Source: a virus. From it: DNA of 29,805 bases. Position 1 is the stretch's first letter, and every line of letters begins with the position of its first letter. Below the pieces are notes generated by a model. It had not been told where the DNA came from, did not search any database, and worked only from the letters and a program-made list of their open reading frames with translations. The stretch lies in the IMG/VR virus record IMGVR_UViG_3300044716_000204, positions 1-29,805 of that record; one strand, 5' to 3'. Of this stretch, positions 14,491 through 22,873 are shown piece after piece. A program made the translations under genes and the position numbers.

Positions 14491-16404
14491 TTATTCCTCT
14501 ATTATGTTGCTTTCGTCAAGCATTGATTTGTGCGTGGTTTCTTTTAACAAATCACGTTTAACATCTTGATGAGTTTGTAAATATTGTTTCAATCCTTCCA
14601 AGTTTTCCAAACTTAATGGAGAACGTGTTTTTGATTGACTTCTAAGTGGATCTGTTTGAGAAACTCTAGTGTTTTCTTTGTTTCCCATAGGGTCATATCC
14701 AAACCTTGTATCTTTTCTATATTTGTGGTCGCCTGCTTGTGATGGTCTTTTTGATTTCTCGGTAATAGGTGGCGTTGTTCCTCCGCCTTTTTCAGGAGTT
14801 GGAGGCGTTTCTTTTGGTGGTTCTCCGCTAACTCCCAAATCTTGCGGAGCTTCGCCGCCAGGTAAACCTCCAGTTTCGCCGCCAGGTGCGGCAGGTTCTT
14901 CTGGTTTAATCTTATTAAATGGTTTAGCAGGATCAACACCTTCTTCTTCGATCTGCTTAAATCTATAATTGTCTTTGGCATCTTCAACAATATCATTCTT
15001 TTGAATGTCAACGTCTTCATCAGACAATTTGAAGACATTGTTATAAATCCATTTACGGCTAAACATCTTTTGTTCAACCATGTCTTTTGCTAATGTGACT
15101 TTATCTGACCAAATTTTTACTTTTTCCGTTTCCAAAATTACCGATGGATTTGTTAATTCAAGGTCAAAATTTACCAATTGTTCGTCGGTATATCCTTGTG
15201 CATACAAATGAACAATTGCAATTTTTTTGAGTTCACTTACTAATATTTTTTGAATACGGTTAATTGTTTTTGCAAATCTAACATCTTCAGATGCTAATGT
15301 TGCTTTACCACTTAAATCTTCTTCATATCCCAAAAATGCTTTTGGAATTTTAAGAGCGGCTAACATCTTGTTTTTTAGATAATTTATATCATCAATACCA
15401 GTAAATTCCATTCCGCTCAATGGTTCGATGCTAGTTCCGCTATCACTGCCACGAACAGGTAGATAAAAATCTTCAACCATGTTTTGTAGGTTGAATCTCA
15501 AATTATAATCTCCGGTATTTGGATCAAGATATGGAATCTTCTTAGTTTTATTCATCAACTTTTCCATATATTGGTCAACTTCTTGTGGAGGAATGTTACC
15601 AACATCTACTTTAAAAATACGTTTTTCAGGAGCACGCATTACACGATGGATTAACATTGCATCTTCCATCAAACTCAATTGCTTCCAAACTCTTCTACCA
15701 CCTTCGATCATACTCTTACCATAGGGCAAGAAGTTACTATCACTTAATAATCTGAAATGCGCTACTTGATAATTTTCAAGTTCTTCAATCTTACCACCCT
15801 CAGGCAAATTGATTTGAAACTTAGTATAGTTTTTATTATTTAAATCACTATTTTCTACACGGGTAACATTGTATGCACTGATTGGTTCCACCAAATAAAC
15901 ACCATATTCAGGACTGATATACATTTTCAAATAGAAATCACCATACTTAACAAGATTTCTGGTCCAACTCCATAAGAAAAATTCAATATTAAGAATATCA
16001 TAAAACAAATTTTCAAGTATTTGTTTGATATTTGTGTCATTTGTATGAACCGTCAAAATTTTACCCAATTCATTCTTAGTAACACACTCGTCTGCATAAA
16101 TATCCAATGCAGATGCGATAATTGGGTCCATATCCATGGTATCATAATCACGAAATAATTCAATACGTGCAGCTTGATAACTTAATGTGAAATCTCTGCT
16201 GTATTGATTATATGCGCTGGTTCTAACTCTATTAAATCTATCACGTAATGTATTTCTATCAGTCGCATACATCACTTCGTCTGTATCTACGACCTTTAGT
16301 TTCTTACCACCAATGTTACGAACTATTACATCTGTGGAAAACAAACGCTTTAACCTTGAATACAAGGAACGTTGTTTTAGTATTTGAAATTCTTCTGATG
16401 GCAT
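14491..16404 (-). CDS. gp20: Portal protein, gp20-like
   Basis: Protein of 637 residues (T4 gp20: 524). It forms the dodecameric ring through which DNA enters and leaves the head. Family signatures include DYDTMDMDPIIASALDIYAD, FFLWSWTRNLVKYGDFYLKM, RRVWKQLSLMEDAMLIHRVM and RAPEKRIFKVDVGNIPPQEV. Extra length is mostly a Pro/Gly/Glu-rich C-terminal stretch (about residues 500-560) followed by a charged end (LLKETTHKSMLDESNIIEE) with possible protease sites. It follows the large terminase gene by 24 nt, so motor and portal are made together. A TATTTATA motif lies 8 nt before the ATG. Confidence 0.95.
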   Translation of the reverse strand: MPSEEFQILKQRSLYSRLKRLFSTDVIVRNIGGKKLKVVDTDEVMYATDRNTLRDRFNRVRTSAYNQYSRDFTLSYQAARIELFRDYDTMDMDPIIASALDIYADECVTKNELGKILTVHTNDTNIKQILENLFYDILNIEFFLWSWTRNLVKYGDFYLKMYISPEYGVYLVEPISAYNVTRVENSDLNNKNYTKFQINLPEGGKIEELENYQVAHFRLLSDSNFLPYGKSMIEGGRRVWKQLSLMEDAMLIHRVMRAPEKRIFKVDVGNIPPQEVDQYMEKLMNKTKKIPYLDPNTGDYNLRFNLQNMVEDFYLPVRGSDSGTSIEPLSGMEFTGIDDINYLKNKMLAALKIPKAFLGYEEDLSGKATLASEDVRFAKTINRIQKILVSELKKIAIVHLYAQGYTDEQLVNFDLELTNPSVILETEKVKIWSDKVTLAKDMVEQKMFSRKWIYNNVFKLSDEDVDIQKNDIVEDAKDNYRFKQIEEEGVDPAKPFNKIKPEEPAAPGGETGGLPGGEAPQDLGVSGEPPKETPPTPEKGGGTTPPITEKSKRPSQAGDHKYRKDTRFGYDPMGNKENTRVSQTDPLRSQSKTRSPLSLENLEGLKQYLQTHQDVKRDLLKETTHKSMLDESNIIEE

Positions 16405-16412
16405 ATGTTATA

Positions 16413-16420
16413 TATAAATA
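16413..16420 (-). promoter_or_regulatory. TATTTATA motif upstream of portal gene
   Basis: Exact sense TATTTATA, 8 nt before the ATG at 16404, directly behind the hairpin that overlaps the terminase stop codon. Confidence 0.45.
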
Positions 16421-16424
16421 TAGA

Positions 16425-16441
16425 GTGGTTACAATAACCAC
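16425..16441. other. Short perfect hairpin at the end of the terminase gene
   Basis: GTGGTTA (16425-16431) and TAACCAC (16435-16441) form a 7-bp stem with a CAA loop, overlapping the terminase stop codon. No T tract follows in the sense direction, so it is not a classical terminator; it could be an mRNA end-stabilising or processing structure. Confidence 0.4.
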
Positions 16442-18018
16442 GTAAGATTTTCGGTTTTCTCGTTAAATTGACCCGTTTTCATACTCCACGCATCGTGCGC
16501 AGATATGGATTTTGGTGTATAGATTTTATCGTTTGATACTCTTGAAATTCCACCTAACATAGATCTATTTAAATCCATACTTTGTTGACGTAATCTTAAT
16601 GCGGTATCTCTGACCCACAATCCTATACTAAAAGACATAACCAAATCATCATTATATCCTTTCATTGCAGTAGCTTTGTTTCCGTCCCAAATAAATACTG
16701 ATAGTTCATCCAATAATCTCTTGGAGTAAACTACAACTGATTGTTCTCTAAAATAATTATCCAATTTTGAAATAAGTAATGGTCTTGTTTTTTGACTATT
16801 AGTGAACCCCGGAACCATTTTACGCTCGTCTCTATTGTATTTATTGGTCATTTGACGTTCAACATCAACATACTGCAAGTCTGCACTACTATAGAACGTA
16901 TTTGGATATTGTCTATCTATTATTTGTTGCAATACTGCCCATCCAATATTATTATTTTCAACAATCAAGAGGGCATTATTATATTCTGTGGCGACACTAA
17001 CGAGGAAATTGCCATAGTCTTTAGTATTTATCTGTCCTTTATACTCCGCAACTTGTGTTAACGTTTCTACATCAATAACATGAAATGCACTATAATCGGT
17101 GCTATCACCTCTAGCAACGTCCGCAGCAACTATATAATTTCTACTATAATCAGGATACTCCCAAATCCAATAACCATGATCGACTCCTCTCATTTCTATA
17201 GGATCTTTAGCCTTTGATTGTTTATAAAATTCTACTAATTGAGAGTCTATTACAGTATTACCAGACGATAAAAATTCAGTATCACATTCTTGAGATGCTC
17301 TCTTTGGTCCTAATTCTGCGGTTTGTCTATCACGCCAAGCTTGATCACGTTCTGGGTGTCTATCCCATTTTAATCTTATTGTCTTAAATGTATTTCTTTT
17401 ACCCTCTGCATCGACCCACATTTGATGGAAGAAGTTACCTACACCATTTGGCGTTGATAACAAAATAGCTCTACCACCAGTTGCCATTGTTTGTTGTGCA
17501 GATGTCCAAACTTCTTCTGCATTATCAATAAACGCACATTCATCCATTACCAACAAGAATGCACTGAAACCACGAGCACTATCAGCGGCAGAAGACGCTG
17601 CCAAAACTCGGGATTCATTTTTAAACTTTAATGATAGACGATTATCTTCAACTGTAGGAACTTTTAACCAACTTGGAAGATTGTTGTTGGCTAATCTTAT
17701 TTTAGAAACAATTTCTTTTGATGTGTTTTGAACAGTGGATAATATTAATACGTTTTTACCAGGATTGAATATCATCGTCCATAGAGCATACGCAGATACT
17801 AACGTAGATATACCCATCTGACGTGATTTTAACACGATATTTCTATCGTGTTCTATGAAATCTTCTAACGTTTCTTCTTGGAATTCATATAATTCAAATG
17901 GAACGATACCTCTTGTTTGATGTTGAATCTTAACATATTTCTTCATGAAATACATTGGATCAACCAAACATTTCTTATACTCGTCTTTAATTATTTCTTT
18001 GAGGTTTTTTTGACTCAT
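16429..18018 (-). CDS. gp17: Terminase large subunit, gp17-like packaging motor
   Basis: Protein of 529 residues (T4 gp17: 610). The ATPase domain has an adenine-binding-like FELYEFQEETLEDF, a P-loop NIVLKSRQMGISTLVSAYA (about residues 60-78) and a Walker B FLLVMDECAF (D159, E160), followed by the coupling motif LLSTPNGVGN. The nuclease domain has IVAADVARGDSTDYSAFHVI (D300), LLIVENNNIGW (E354) and GYNDDLVMSF (D457/D458), the RNase H-like acidic set. The P-loop lacks the GKT lysine of T4 (SRQLGKTT); a lysine ahead of SRQ is present, as in many other phage terminases. The start overlaps the previous gene by 4 nt (ATGA), indicating translational coupling. Confidence 0.95.
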   Translation of the reverse strand: MSQKNLKEIIKDEYKKCLVDPMYFMKKYVKIQHQTRGIVPFELYEFQEETLEDFIEHDRNIVLKSRQMGISTLVSAYALWTMIFNPGKNVLILSTVQNTSKEIVSKIRLANNNLPSWLKVPTVEDNRLSLKFKNESRVLAASSAADSARGFSAFLLVMDECAFIDNAEEVWTSAQQTMATGGRAILLSTPNGVGNFFHQMWVDAEGKRNTFKTIRLKWDRHPERDQAWRDRQTAELGPKRASQECDTEFLSSGNTVIDSQLVEFYKQSKAKDPIEMRGVDHGYWIWEYPDYSRNYIVAADVARGDSTDYSAFHVIDVETLTQVAEYKGQINTKDYGNFLVSVATEYNNALLIVENNNIGWAVLQQIIDRQYPNTFYSSADLQYVDVERQMTNKYNRDERKMVPGFTNSQKTRPLLISKLDNYFREQSVVVYSKRLLDELSVFIWDGNKATAMKGYNDDLVMSFSIGLWVRDTALRLRQQSMDLNRSMLGGISRVSNDKIYTPKSISAHDAWSMKTGQFNEKTENLTWLL

Positions 18019-18695
18019 ACATCAAATTTACGTGCTTCTCTGTTTTTGATTGAATCTAAAACCATCTCTTTTGCTTTTTCTTCAATCGAAGAATCATATT
18101 TAACCTTTGCAAGTTCCGAAATACACTCCGATAACTGTTTTTCAACTTCAATCTTATCTTTTTTAAGATCTTCTAAGACTTTAATCCTCTGATCCGTGTT
18201 GTCTGTCCAAAATTCTTGACTTCCATCTTCATTAAAGTATTGTAATTTTGGATCATAATTTTCTAAGTATGTTATGCTTTCGTTTATTTTGTTTTCAAAG
18301 TCTTTAAGCTTTGAAATTCTGTCATTTAAAATACTAAACCTAGCATATTCATTAAATTTTCCTAATAATTTTAGTTTTGTGTCAAAAGTTACACTGCAGT
18401 CAAAACATTTTCCGCAACGATTATAAACTCTCTGATCAAGATAGTTTCCAAATTTTATATCAGCGTTGCAAATTGAACATTTTTCATCGATTTTTATTCT
18501 TGATGCTTTAGGAATTCTTTTTTTAACTCCATTTTCTTTTTTCCATTTATTTCCCAAACTATCTTCCCATTCTTCGCCTTCTTTTCGGTCTTGTAATGTA
18601 GAATTTTCGTTATATCCTACTTGAATAAACGGACGATTTCCATCGACATAATCTCTAACAATTGATAAATTGCTTTTTCCAGATGCTTTTTTCAT
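18015..18695 (-). CDS. Zinc-ribbon, coiled-coil protein at the small-terminase position
   Basis: Protein of 226 residues. Five cysteines in CSICNADI (C73, C76) and CGKCFDC (C94, C97, C100) form a likely zinc ribbon. The C-terminal half (about 105-220) is charged and heptad-like (LNDRISKLKDFENKINESIT, then VLEDLKKDKIEVEKQLSECI), consistent with a coiled coil. It ends with a 4-nt overlap on the large terminase, the place of the small terminase gp16 in T4. Small terminases often combine a DNA-binding part with an oligomerising coiled coil, so gp16 function is a reasonable guess, but no sequence match to gp16 is claimed. No Shine-Dalgarno site. Confidence 0.65.
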   Translation of the reverse strand: MKKASGKSNLSIVRDYVDGNRPFIQVGYNENSTLQDRKEGEEWEDSLGNKWKKENGVKKRIPKASRIKIDEKCSICNADIKFGNYLDQRVYNRCGKCFDCSVTFDTKLKLLGKFNEYARFSILNDRISKLKDFENKINESITYLENYDPKLQYFNEDGSQEFWTDNTDQRIKVLEDLKKDKIEVEKQLSECISELAKVKYDSSIEEKAKEMVLDSIKNREARKFDV

Positions 18696-18729
18696 ATAAC
18701 ATTAACTATTTTAAACTTCTTAAAATAAT

Positions 18730-19485
18730 TTATTTTAAAAATGTATTATCAAAAACCTTAACTGATTTCTTATAAGATTTTTGAGTTTCGTCTAAAGCTT
18801 CATCTGTAAATTGCCAATTCCAAAATAATGAATTTGGTGTATTAAAACCAAAAAATTGTAATACGCTTTTTTGTGTTTGAACTACTTGTTTACCGTTCCA
18901 ATTTTGACCGACAGCAATAAATCCAGCATCTATATTTTTAACAATATTACTTTCACCCAAGGTTGAATGTCTGTTCTCAATCCACGTTAAACGTTCAATT
19001 AATTTCTGATAGTATCCATTTGCTTGACCCCATCTGACACTTGCGAAAAATAATACACAATCACTTTCAAATAATTCTTTACTTATTTTCCATAATTCAT
19101 CACTTTTATTATTTATACTAGCCCAACAACGATGTTCGCCTGTAGGATTTTTCTCTTTATCTTTTAAGGAAGAATCTTTTGTTCCACAATGATTTCCCCA
19201 TTTAGATGATACGTTACCCTCACACGGAAATATGTTTAACTTGGTTGTATCAATCAAAGTTACTTTTTCTTTACCTAATAATTCTTGTATTTTGATTGCT
19301 AATTGACTACTTTTTGGAACATCTTCTTTATGTTGACTCCATCTATTACTTGTAGTTAATAGTAATACTTTATTTTTATTACGTAAATAGTCTATTGTAA
19401 CTTTGTATTTACGTGCATAAATATCTAAATCCTCTTCGCTGGAAGGGATAGTAGCTTCATTTAATAGTTCTAATAAACTTATCAT
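18730..19485 (-). CDS. Flavodoxin-fold NAD(P)H-dependent reductase-like protein with capsid-targeting-like N-terminus
   Basis: Product of 251 residues from the second ATG (19485), chosen because a TATTTATA motif lies 5 nt before it; the first ATG at 19488 would add one Met. After about 35 residues comes a flavodoxin/FMN-reductase-like core: strand and phosphate-loop region NKVLLLTTSNRWSQH, helix, strand EKVTLIDTTKLNIF, a Cys-containing loop FPCEGNVSSKWGNHCG, SDCVLFFASVRWGQANGYYQ, LIERLTWIENRHSTLGESN and a late NIDAGFIAVGQNWNGKQ. This is the architecture of NADPH-dependent FMN reductases; FMN binding and substrate are inferred. The first residues, MISLLELLNE|A, match the layout of T4 internal-protein targeting peptides (MKTYQEFIAE|A as recalled). 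It stands between sheath and packaging genes, where T4 has the tail tube. Confidence 0.75.
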   Translation of the reverse strand: MISLLELLNEATIPSSEEDLDIYARKYKVTIDYLRNKNKVLLLTTSNRWSQHKEDVPKSSQLAIKIQELLGKEKVTLIDTTKLNIFPCEGNVSSKWGNHCGTKDSSLKDKEKNPTGEHRCWASINNKSDELWKISKELFESDCVLFFASVRWGQANGYYQKLIERLTWIENRHSTLGESNIVKNIDAGFIAVGQNWNGKQVVQTQKSVLQFFGFNTPNSLFWNWQFTDEALDETQKSYKKSVKVFDNTFLK

Positions 19486-19490
19486 CATAA

Positions 19491-19498
19491 TATAAATA
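19491..19498 (-). promoter_or_regulatory. TATTTATA motif upstream of flavodoxin-like gene
   Basis: Exact sense TATTTATA, 5 nt before the ATG at 19485, just downstream of the sheath terminator. Its spacing favours the second of two adjacent ATG codons. Confidence 0.5.
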
Positions 19499-19510
19499 TG
19501 TTAGGTAAAC

Positions 19511-19542
19511 AAAAAACCCCCACCTTTTATTGGTGAGGGTTC
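19511..19542 (-). terminator. Intrinsic terminator after tail sheath gene
   Basis: Stem ACCCCCACC (19516-19524) with GGTGAGGGT (19532-19540) has one mismatch and a 7-nt loop; read leftward it ends in TTTTTTG. It starts 17 nt past the sheath stop codon and would isolate the abundant sheath message from the flavodoxin-like gene. Confidence 0.87.
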
Positions 19543-19558
19543 TTTTGTTTTATTTAGT

Positions 19559-22500
19559 TTAAGCTCCTGGGAATTGAGCGCCTGTTGGCAACACATTGAA
19601 GTCAAGAACTATGAATTCGGATGTGCGAGTTGGTTGTAGATAAATTTGTCCGTAAAGAATATTACGATCAATAATATCTGGTGTATTGTTGGTTTCATCC
19701 ATCTTAACTTGGAAGGCATACAATCCACTACGTTGTTGAACAGATTCCAAATATGGATTTACAATACTCAAGAATCTATTACGTGTAGCAGCAACATTTT
19801 GTTCGAACACCAAGTATCTACTTGTGCTTGCAATATATTTCTTTAAGGCAATCAACAATCTACGAACATTAACTCTATCAAGGGCACTTGCTTTTGCTTG
19901 TAGAGTCTTTTGACCCCATACACAAATACCTTGACCAGGGAATGCTGCGATTGGATTTACACGACCTTCATATAGTTCATCACGTTCACTGTGTGTAGTT
20001 CTGTCGAGAACTTGAACTGCTTGTGGGATACCACCACGATTCAAACCAGCTGGTGCGAACCATTCAGCTGCTACATTGTCATTAGCAGCATAAACTGCTG
20101 GTAACACAACTGAAGGTGGAACGCTTATGATCTTGTTGGTATTAGTATCCAAGATGCGGACCCAAGGATAATAAGTTGCTACATAGTTACTGTCGATTGT
20201 TGCGACATCACTTACGGCAGCATCAATTAATCCTACAGATTGACCGCTGTTAGGGAATACTACGTTATCCATGATATAGAAACAATCACCACGGGATTCA
20301 CACATATCAATTACTAGATCCGCTACATAACTGTGTTGTTGATGTAGAATACCTGGAGTTACAATCAAATTCAAATCGAATTCGTCTGCATTTCCTACAG
20401 CTGCCACACATTGTTTATAAGCAACTGAACCGGCACTTGATATATTTGTGCAATCCAATCCTTGTGTATTTCCGGCAACAATGTCACCACCAAGATTAAT
20501 CTTTACAGAAGGCGATTGACCGTCAAATCCACCTTGGAATCCGAATACGAACTTACGCATCTTAACATAAGTTGATTCAAGAACATCATCTGGATTTGTT
20601 GGTGGAATACTACCACTCAAACTTGCTGCCAAAATTGAACCTGTATTAGATCCAACAATTGTATTGTCAAGACCGAATGCTGTATTATTACCGGCAGAAG
20701 GATTACTTGGAATTGGTGAGAAATATTGTAGGTTATCGTTGTATACAGGAACGCCTGTTGAAGCGGTTGGATACAAACTTACAAGTTCAGCATCTGTTCC
20801 TGGAACATCGTTAAATACGACACCGGATGGATACTTACCTATAGACATACCATACAAGGAACCGTTTCCGTATTTCATTGTTGGAGTTACTTTACTGATA
20901 TCTCCAGAAAGAGGAGTGTAATATGCACTAAATCCATAAGGAACTGCTGCCACAGGATAATCTTCTGATGACATTGCAATTCTGATATACTTACTTACGT
21001 TAGCATAAATACCATATTCGATAATTTTACCTGAGTAAGTTATGAAGTTATACCTATCACCGATTCTGCGTGCAATAAAGTTAGCACTGTCCGGGTCTAG
21101 ATTCAAATTAGTAAATGTTTCAAGATACTTTGGACGTTTATCTGTATCACTGAAGTCACGAACGGAGAGTGTAAATGTTCCCCAATCACTTCCTGGAACA
21201 GATCCGGCCAACTTTACATCACTAATTTCAATCTTGTATAGTCTATTTGCATTGGTTCCATCAGTCAAAGTATGAATCTTGAACAATTCATGTCTGGTTG
21301 TAGAACCATTAACACTAGCTATCTTTTGTGAAACTACATATGGAGTATATGCATTTGTCAAACTAAATTGACTATCACCTTCAGATGGTGTTAGTGAATT
21401 TGTATCCGTAAAGTTTAATGGATATCCACCACCAAATGCGGATTGGCCTGTATTTGGAAGCTCTGCAATTTTAATTCTATACTTTGAAGAATTTGCAGTG
21501 ACTTTTGCCATCGAATCTTCGAATGTCTTGTATAGATATGCATTCACCGTAGAATCAGATGTTTTGGCTGATTTAGGAAATACATTGACCAGATACTTTT
21601 GATCTGATTTATCCAATGAGAATTCATAAATTCCATATCTACCTGCGGTGCTTCCGCTTAGATTTAAATAATAACGAGTTTCTACACTAGAACTGTTAGA
21701 ATTTAATGGAGCAAGTGAATTTAAATTACTGCCACTGAATCCAGGAGATACCAAACTTGTATTTGGAGAATGATTACTCGTATCATTCAAAACAGCTAAG
21801 AGAATTTGGTTTGTAGCATTAGAAGAAGTATTCCAATTTCCACATTCATCTACACTTGACGAACCTGCAGAAGTGAAAGTTCCATTATATGGACCAAATG
21901 AACCGGCCGCCAATCCTTGGAGTCTGAATACAACGTCTGCACAATTTCCTTTATATGAATAGAACCCTGCAGATGATAATGTTACGTTAGTAAATGGTTC
22001 AGATGGTCCATTTAGTGTAGTATTACCAAAGCTACTTGAAACTGAGAAATTTTGCAATCCATAATCCAATAACCACGTTGTTCCAAACGGACTTCCCGAA
22101 GTCAATGTAGTAGATCCTGTCCAACTCATTGTGACATTGGTAAGACTTGAATATACGTTGGATGATATAGAAATTGAAGTTCCTGCAAAAAGTTTACTTC
22201 CGCTTGTTTGATTTGCTGCCGTTGCCGTCGCTGCATCAGATGCAAAGGTTAATAAAAACGATGCGGATGGAATTGTTGCAGTAAATGTCGCTCCGTTAAT
22301 ATATGATCCAACTGAGGAAGTTGCAACGAATGTAAGATTTGTAAATCCAGCGAGATAATTAGCAGATCCTGATGTTAATGACCCGGACGGTGTTAAAAAT
22401 GATGATGCGGTAACTAATGAAGCTGCATCGGCACTTCTATTCCAACTTCCAGATTCTGCATAAATTGCTAGTGGATATTGTTGATTGTAACCTGTCAAAC

Positions 22501-22786
22501 CACCGACACGACACACAGTTACAAATCCTTTTTCGTTAAGATATTCCTTGGCAGTATATGGTCCATAATAAGTTCCGTCCGCAATACCGAATTTTTCTTC
22601 AAGTTCGGCAGTGCTTGTTACTAATGTTGGACTAAACCCAGGACCCTTTGCGAATGGTGCTACGACAACTGCTCCAATGTCGGCAACACCTTGGACAATA
22701 CCTGATAAATCGTTTTCTCTTGTAAAGACTCCTGGACTAACAATCGTGTTAGTAGGACTAAATCTTCCACCTTCTTGTATTGGCAT
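19559..22786 (-). CDS. gp18: Tail sheath protein, gp18-like, much enlarged
   Basis: Protein of 1075 residues (T4 gp18: 659), the contractile sheath subunit. The N-terminus has SPTNTIVSPGVFTRENDLSG and AVVVAPFAKGPGFSPTLVTS, the standard sheath opening, and GPYTAKEYLNEKGFVTVCRV. The C-terminal contractile core is clear: SRGDCFYIMD-type segment, YYPWVRILDTNTNKIISVPP, WFAPAGLNRGGI, VNPIAAFPGQGICVWGQKTL and RVNVRRLLIALKKYI. Between about residues 120 and 640 lies a long Ser/Thr/Gly/Asn-rich region that is probably one or more surface domains inserted into the core fold. This is one of few genes here with a good Shine-Dalgarno site (AAAGGAAA, 8 nt before ATG). Its terminator follows. High expression is expected. 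Confidence 0.95.
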   Translation of the reverse strand: MPIQEGGRFSPTNTIVSPGVFTRENDLSGIVQGVADIGAVVVAPFAKGPGFSPTLVTSTAELEEKFGIADGTYYGPYTAKEYLNEKGFVTVCRVGGLTGYNQQYPLAIYAESGSWNRSADAASLVTASSFLTPSGSLTSGSANYLAGFTNLTFVATSSVGSYINGATFTATIPSASFLLTFASDAATATAANQTSGSKLFAGTSISISSNVYSSLTNVTMSWTGSTTLTSGSPFGTTWLLDYGLQNFSVSSSFGNTTLNGPSEPFTNVTLSSAGFYSYKGNCADVVFRLQGLAAGSFGPYNGTFTSAGSSSVDECGNWNTSSNATNQILLAVLNDTSNHSPNTSLVSPGFSGSNLNSLAPLNSNSSSVETRYYLNLSGSTAGRYGIYEFSLDKSDQKYLVNVFPKSAKTSDSTVNAYLYKTFEDSMAKVTANSSKYRIKIAELPNTGQSAFGGGYPLNFTDTNSLTPSEGDSQFSLTNAYTPYVVSQKIASVNGSTTRHELFKIHTLTDGTNANRLYKIEISDVKLAGSVPGSDWGTFTLSVRDFSDTDKRPKYLETFTNLNLDPDSANFIARRIGDRYNFITYSGKIIEYGIYANVSKYIRIAMSSEDYPVAAVPYGFSAYYTPLSGDISKVTPTMKYGNGSLYGMSIGKYPSGVVFNDVPGTDAELVSLYPTASTGVPVYNDNLQYFSPIPSNPSAGNNTAFGLDNTIVGSNTGSILAASLSGSIPPTNPDDVLESTYVKMRKFVFGFQGGFDGQSPSVKINLGGDIVAGNTQGLDCTNISSAGSVAYKQCVAAVGNADEFDLNLIVTPGILHQQHSYVADLVIDMCESRGDCFYIMDNVVFPNSGQSVGLIDAAVSDVATIDSNYVATYYPWVRILDTNTNKIISVPPSVVLPAVYAANDNVAAEWFAPAGLNRGGIPQAVQVLDRTTHSERDELYEGRVNPIAAFPGQGICVWGQKTLQAKASALDRVNVRRLLIALKKYIASTSRYLVFEQNVAATRNRFLSIVNPYLESVQQRSGLYAFQVKMDETNNTPDIIDRNILYGQIYLQPTRTSEFIVLDFNVLPTGAQFPGA

Positions 22787-22794
22787 ATTATATA

Positions 22795-22802
22795 TTTCCT
22801 TT
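22795..22802 (-). promoter_or_regulatory. Strong Shine-Dalgarno site of the sheath gene
   Basis: AAAGGAAA in the sense direction with an 8-nt spacer to the ATG at 22786. It stands out because most other starts in the window have no such site. Confidence 0.7.
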
Positions 22803-22826
22803 CAAATTTTTTTAAAAATTCTTAAA

Positions 22827-22866
22827 TATAAATATTTCCAAAAAACTCAAGATGTCAATATTTATA
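22827..22866. promoter_or_regulatory. Inverted pair of TATAAATA/TATTTATA octamers before the sheath gene
   Basis: TATAAATATT (22827-22836) and AATATTTATA (22857-22866) are perfect inverted repeats separated by 20 nt. For the leftward sheath gene the distal copy reads TATAAATA (the T4 late-promoter octamer) and the proximal one TATTTATA, 40 nt before the ATG. One or both could drive the sheath gene; the pair could also fold as a hairpin at the end of the upstream message. Confidence 0.45.
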
Positions 22867-22873
22867 ACTTTTT

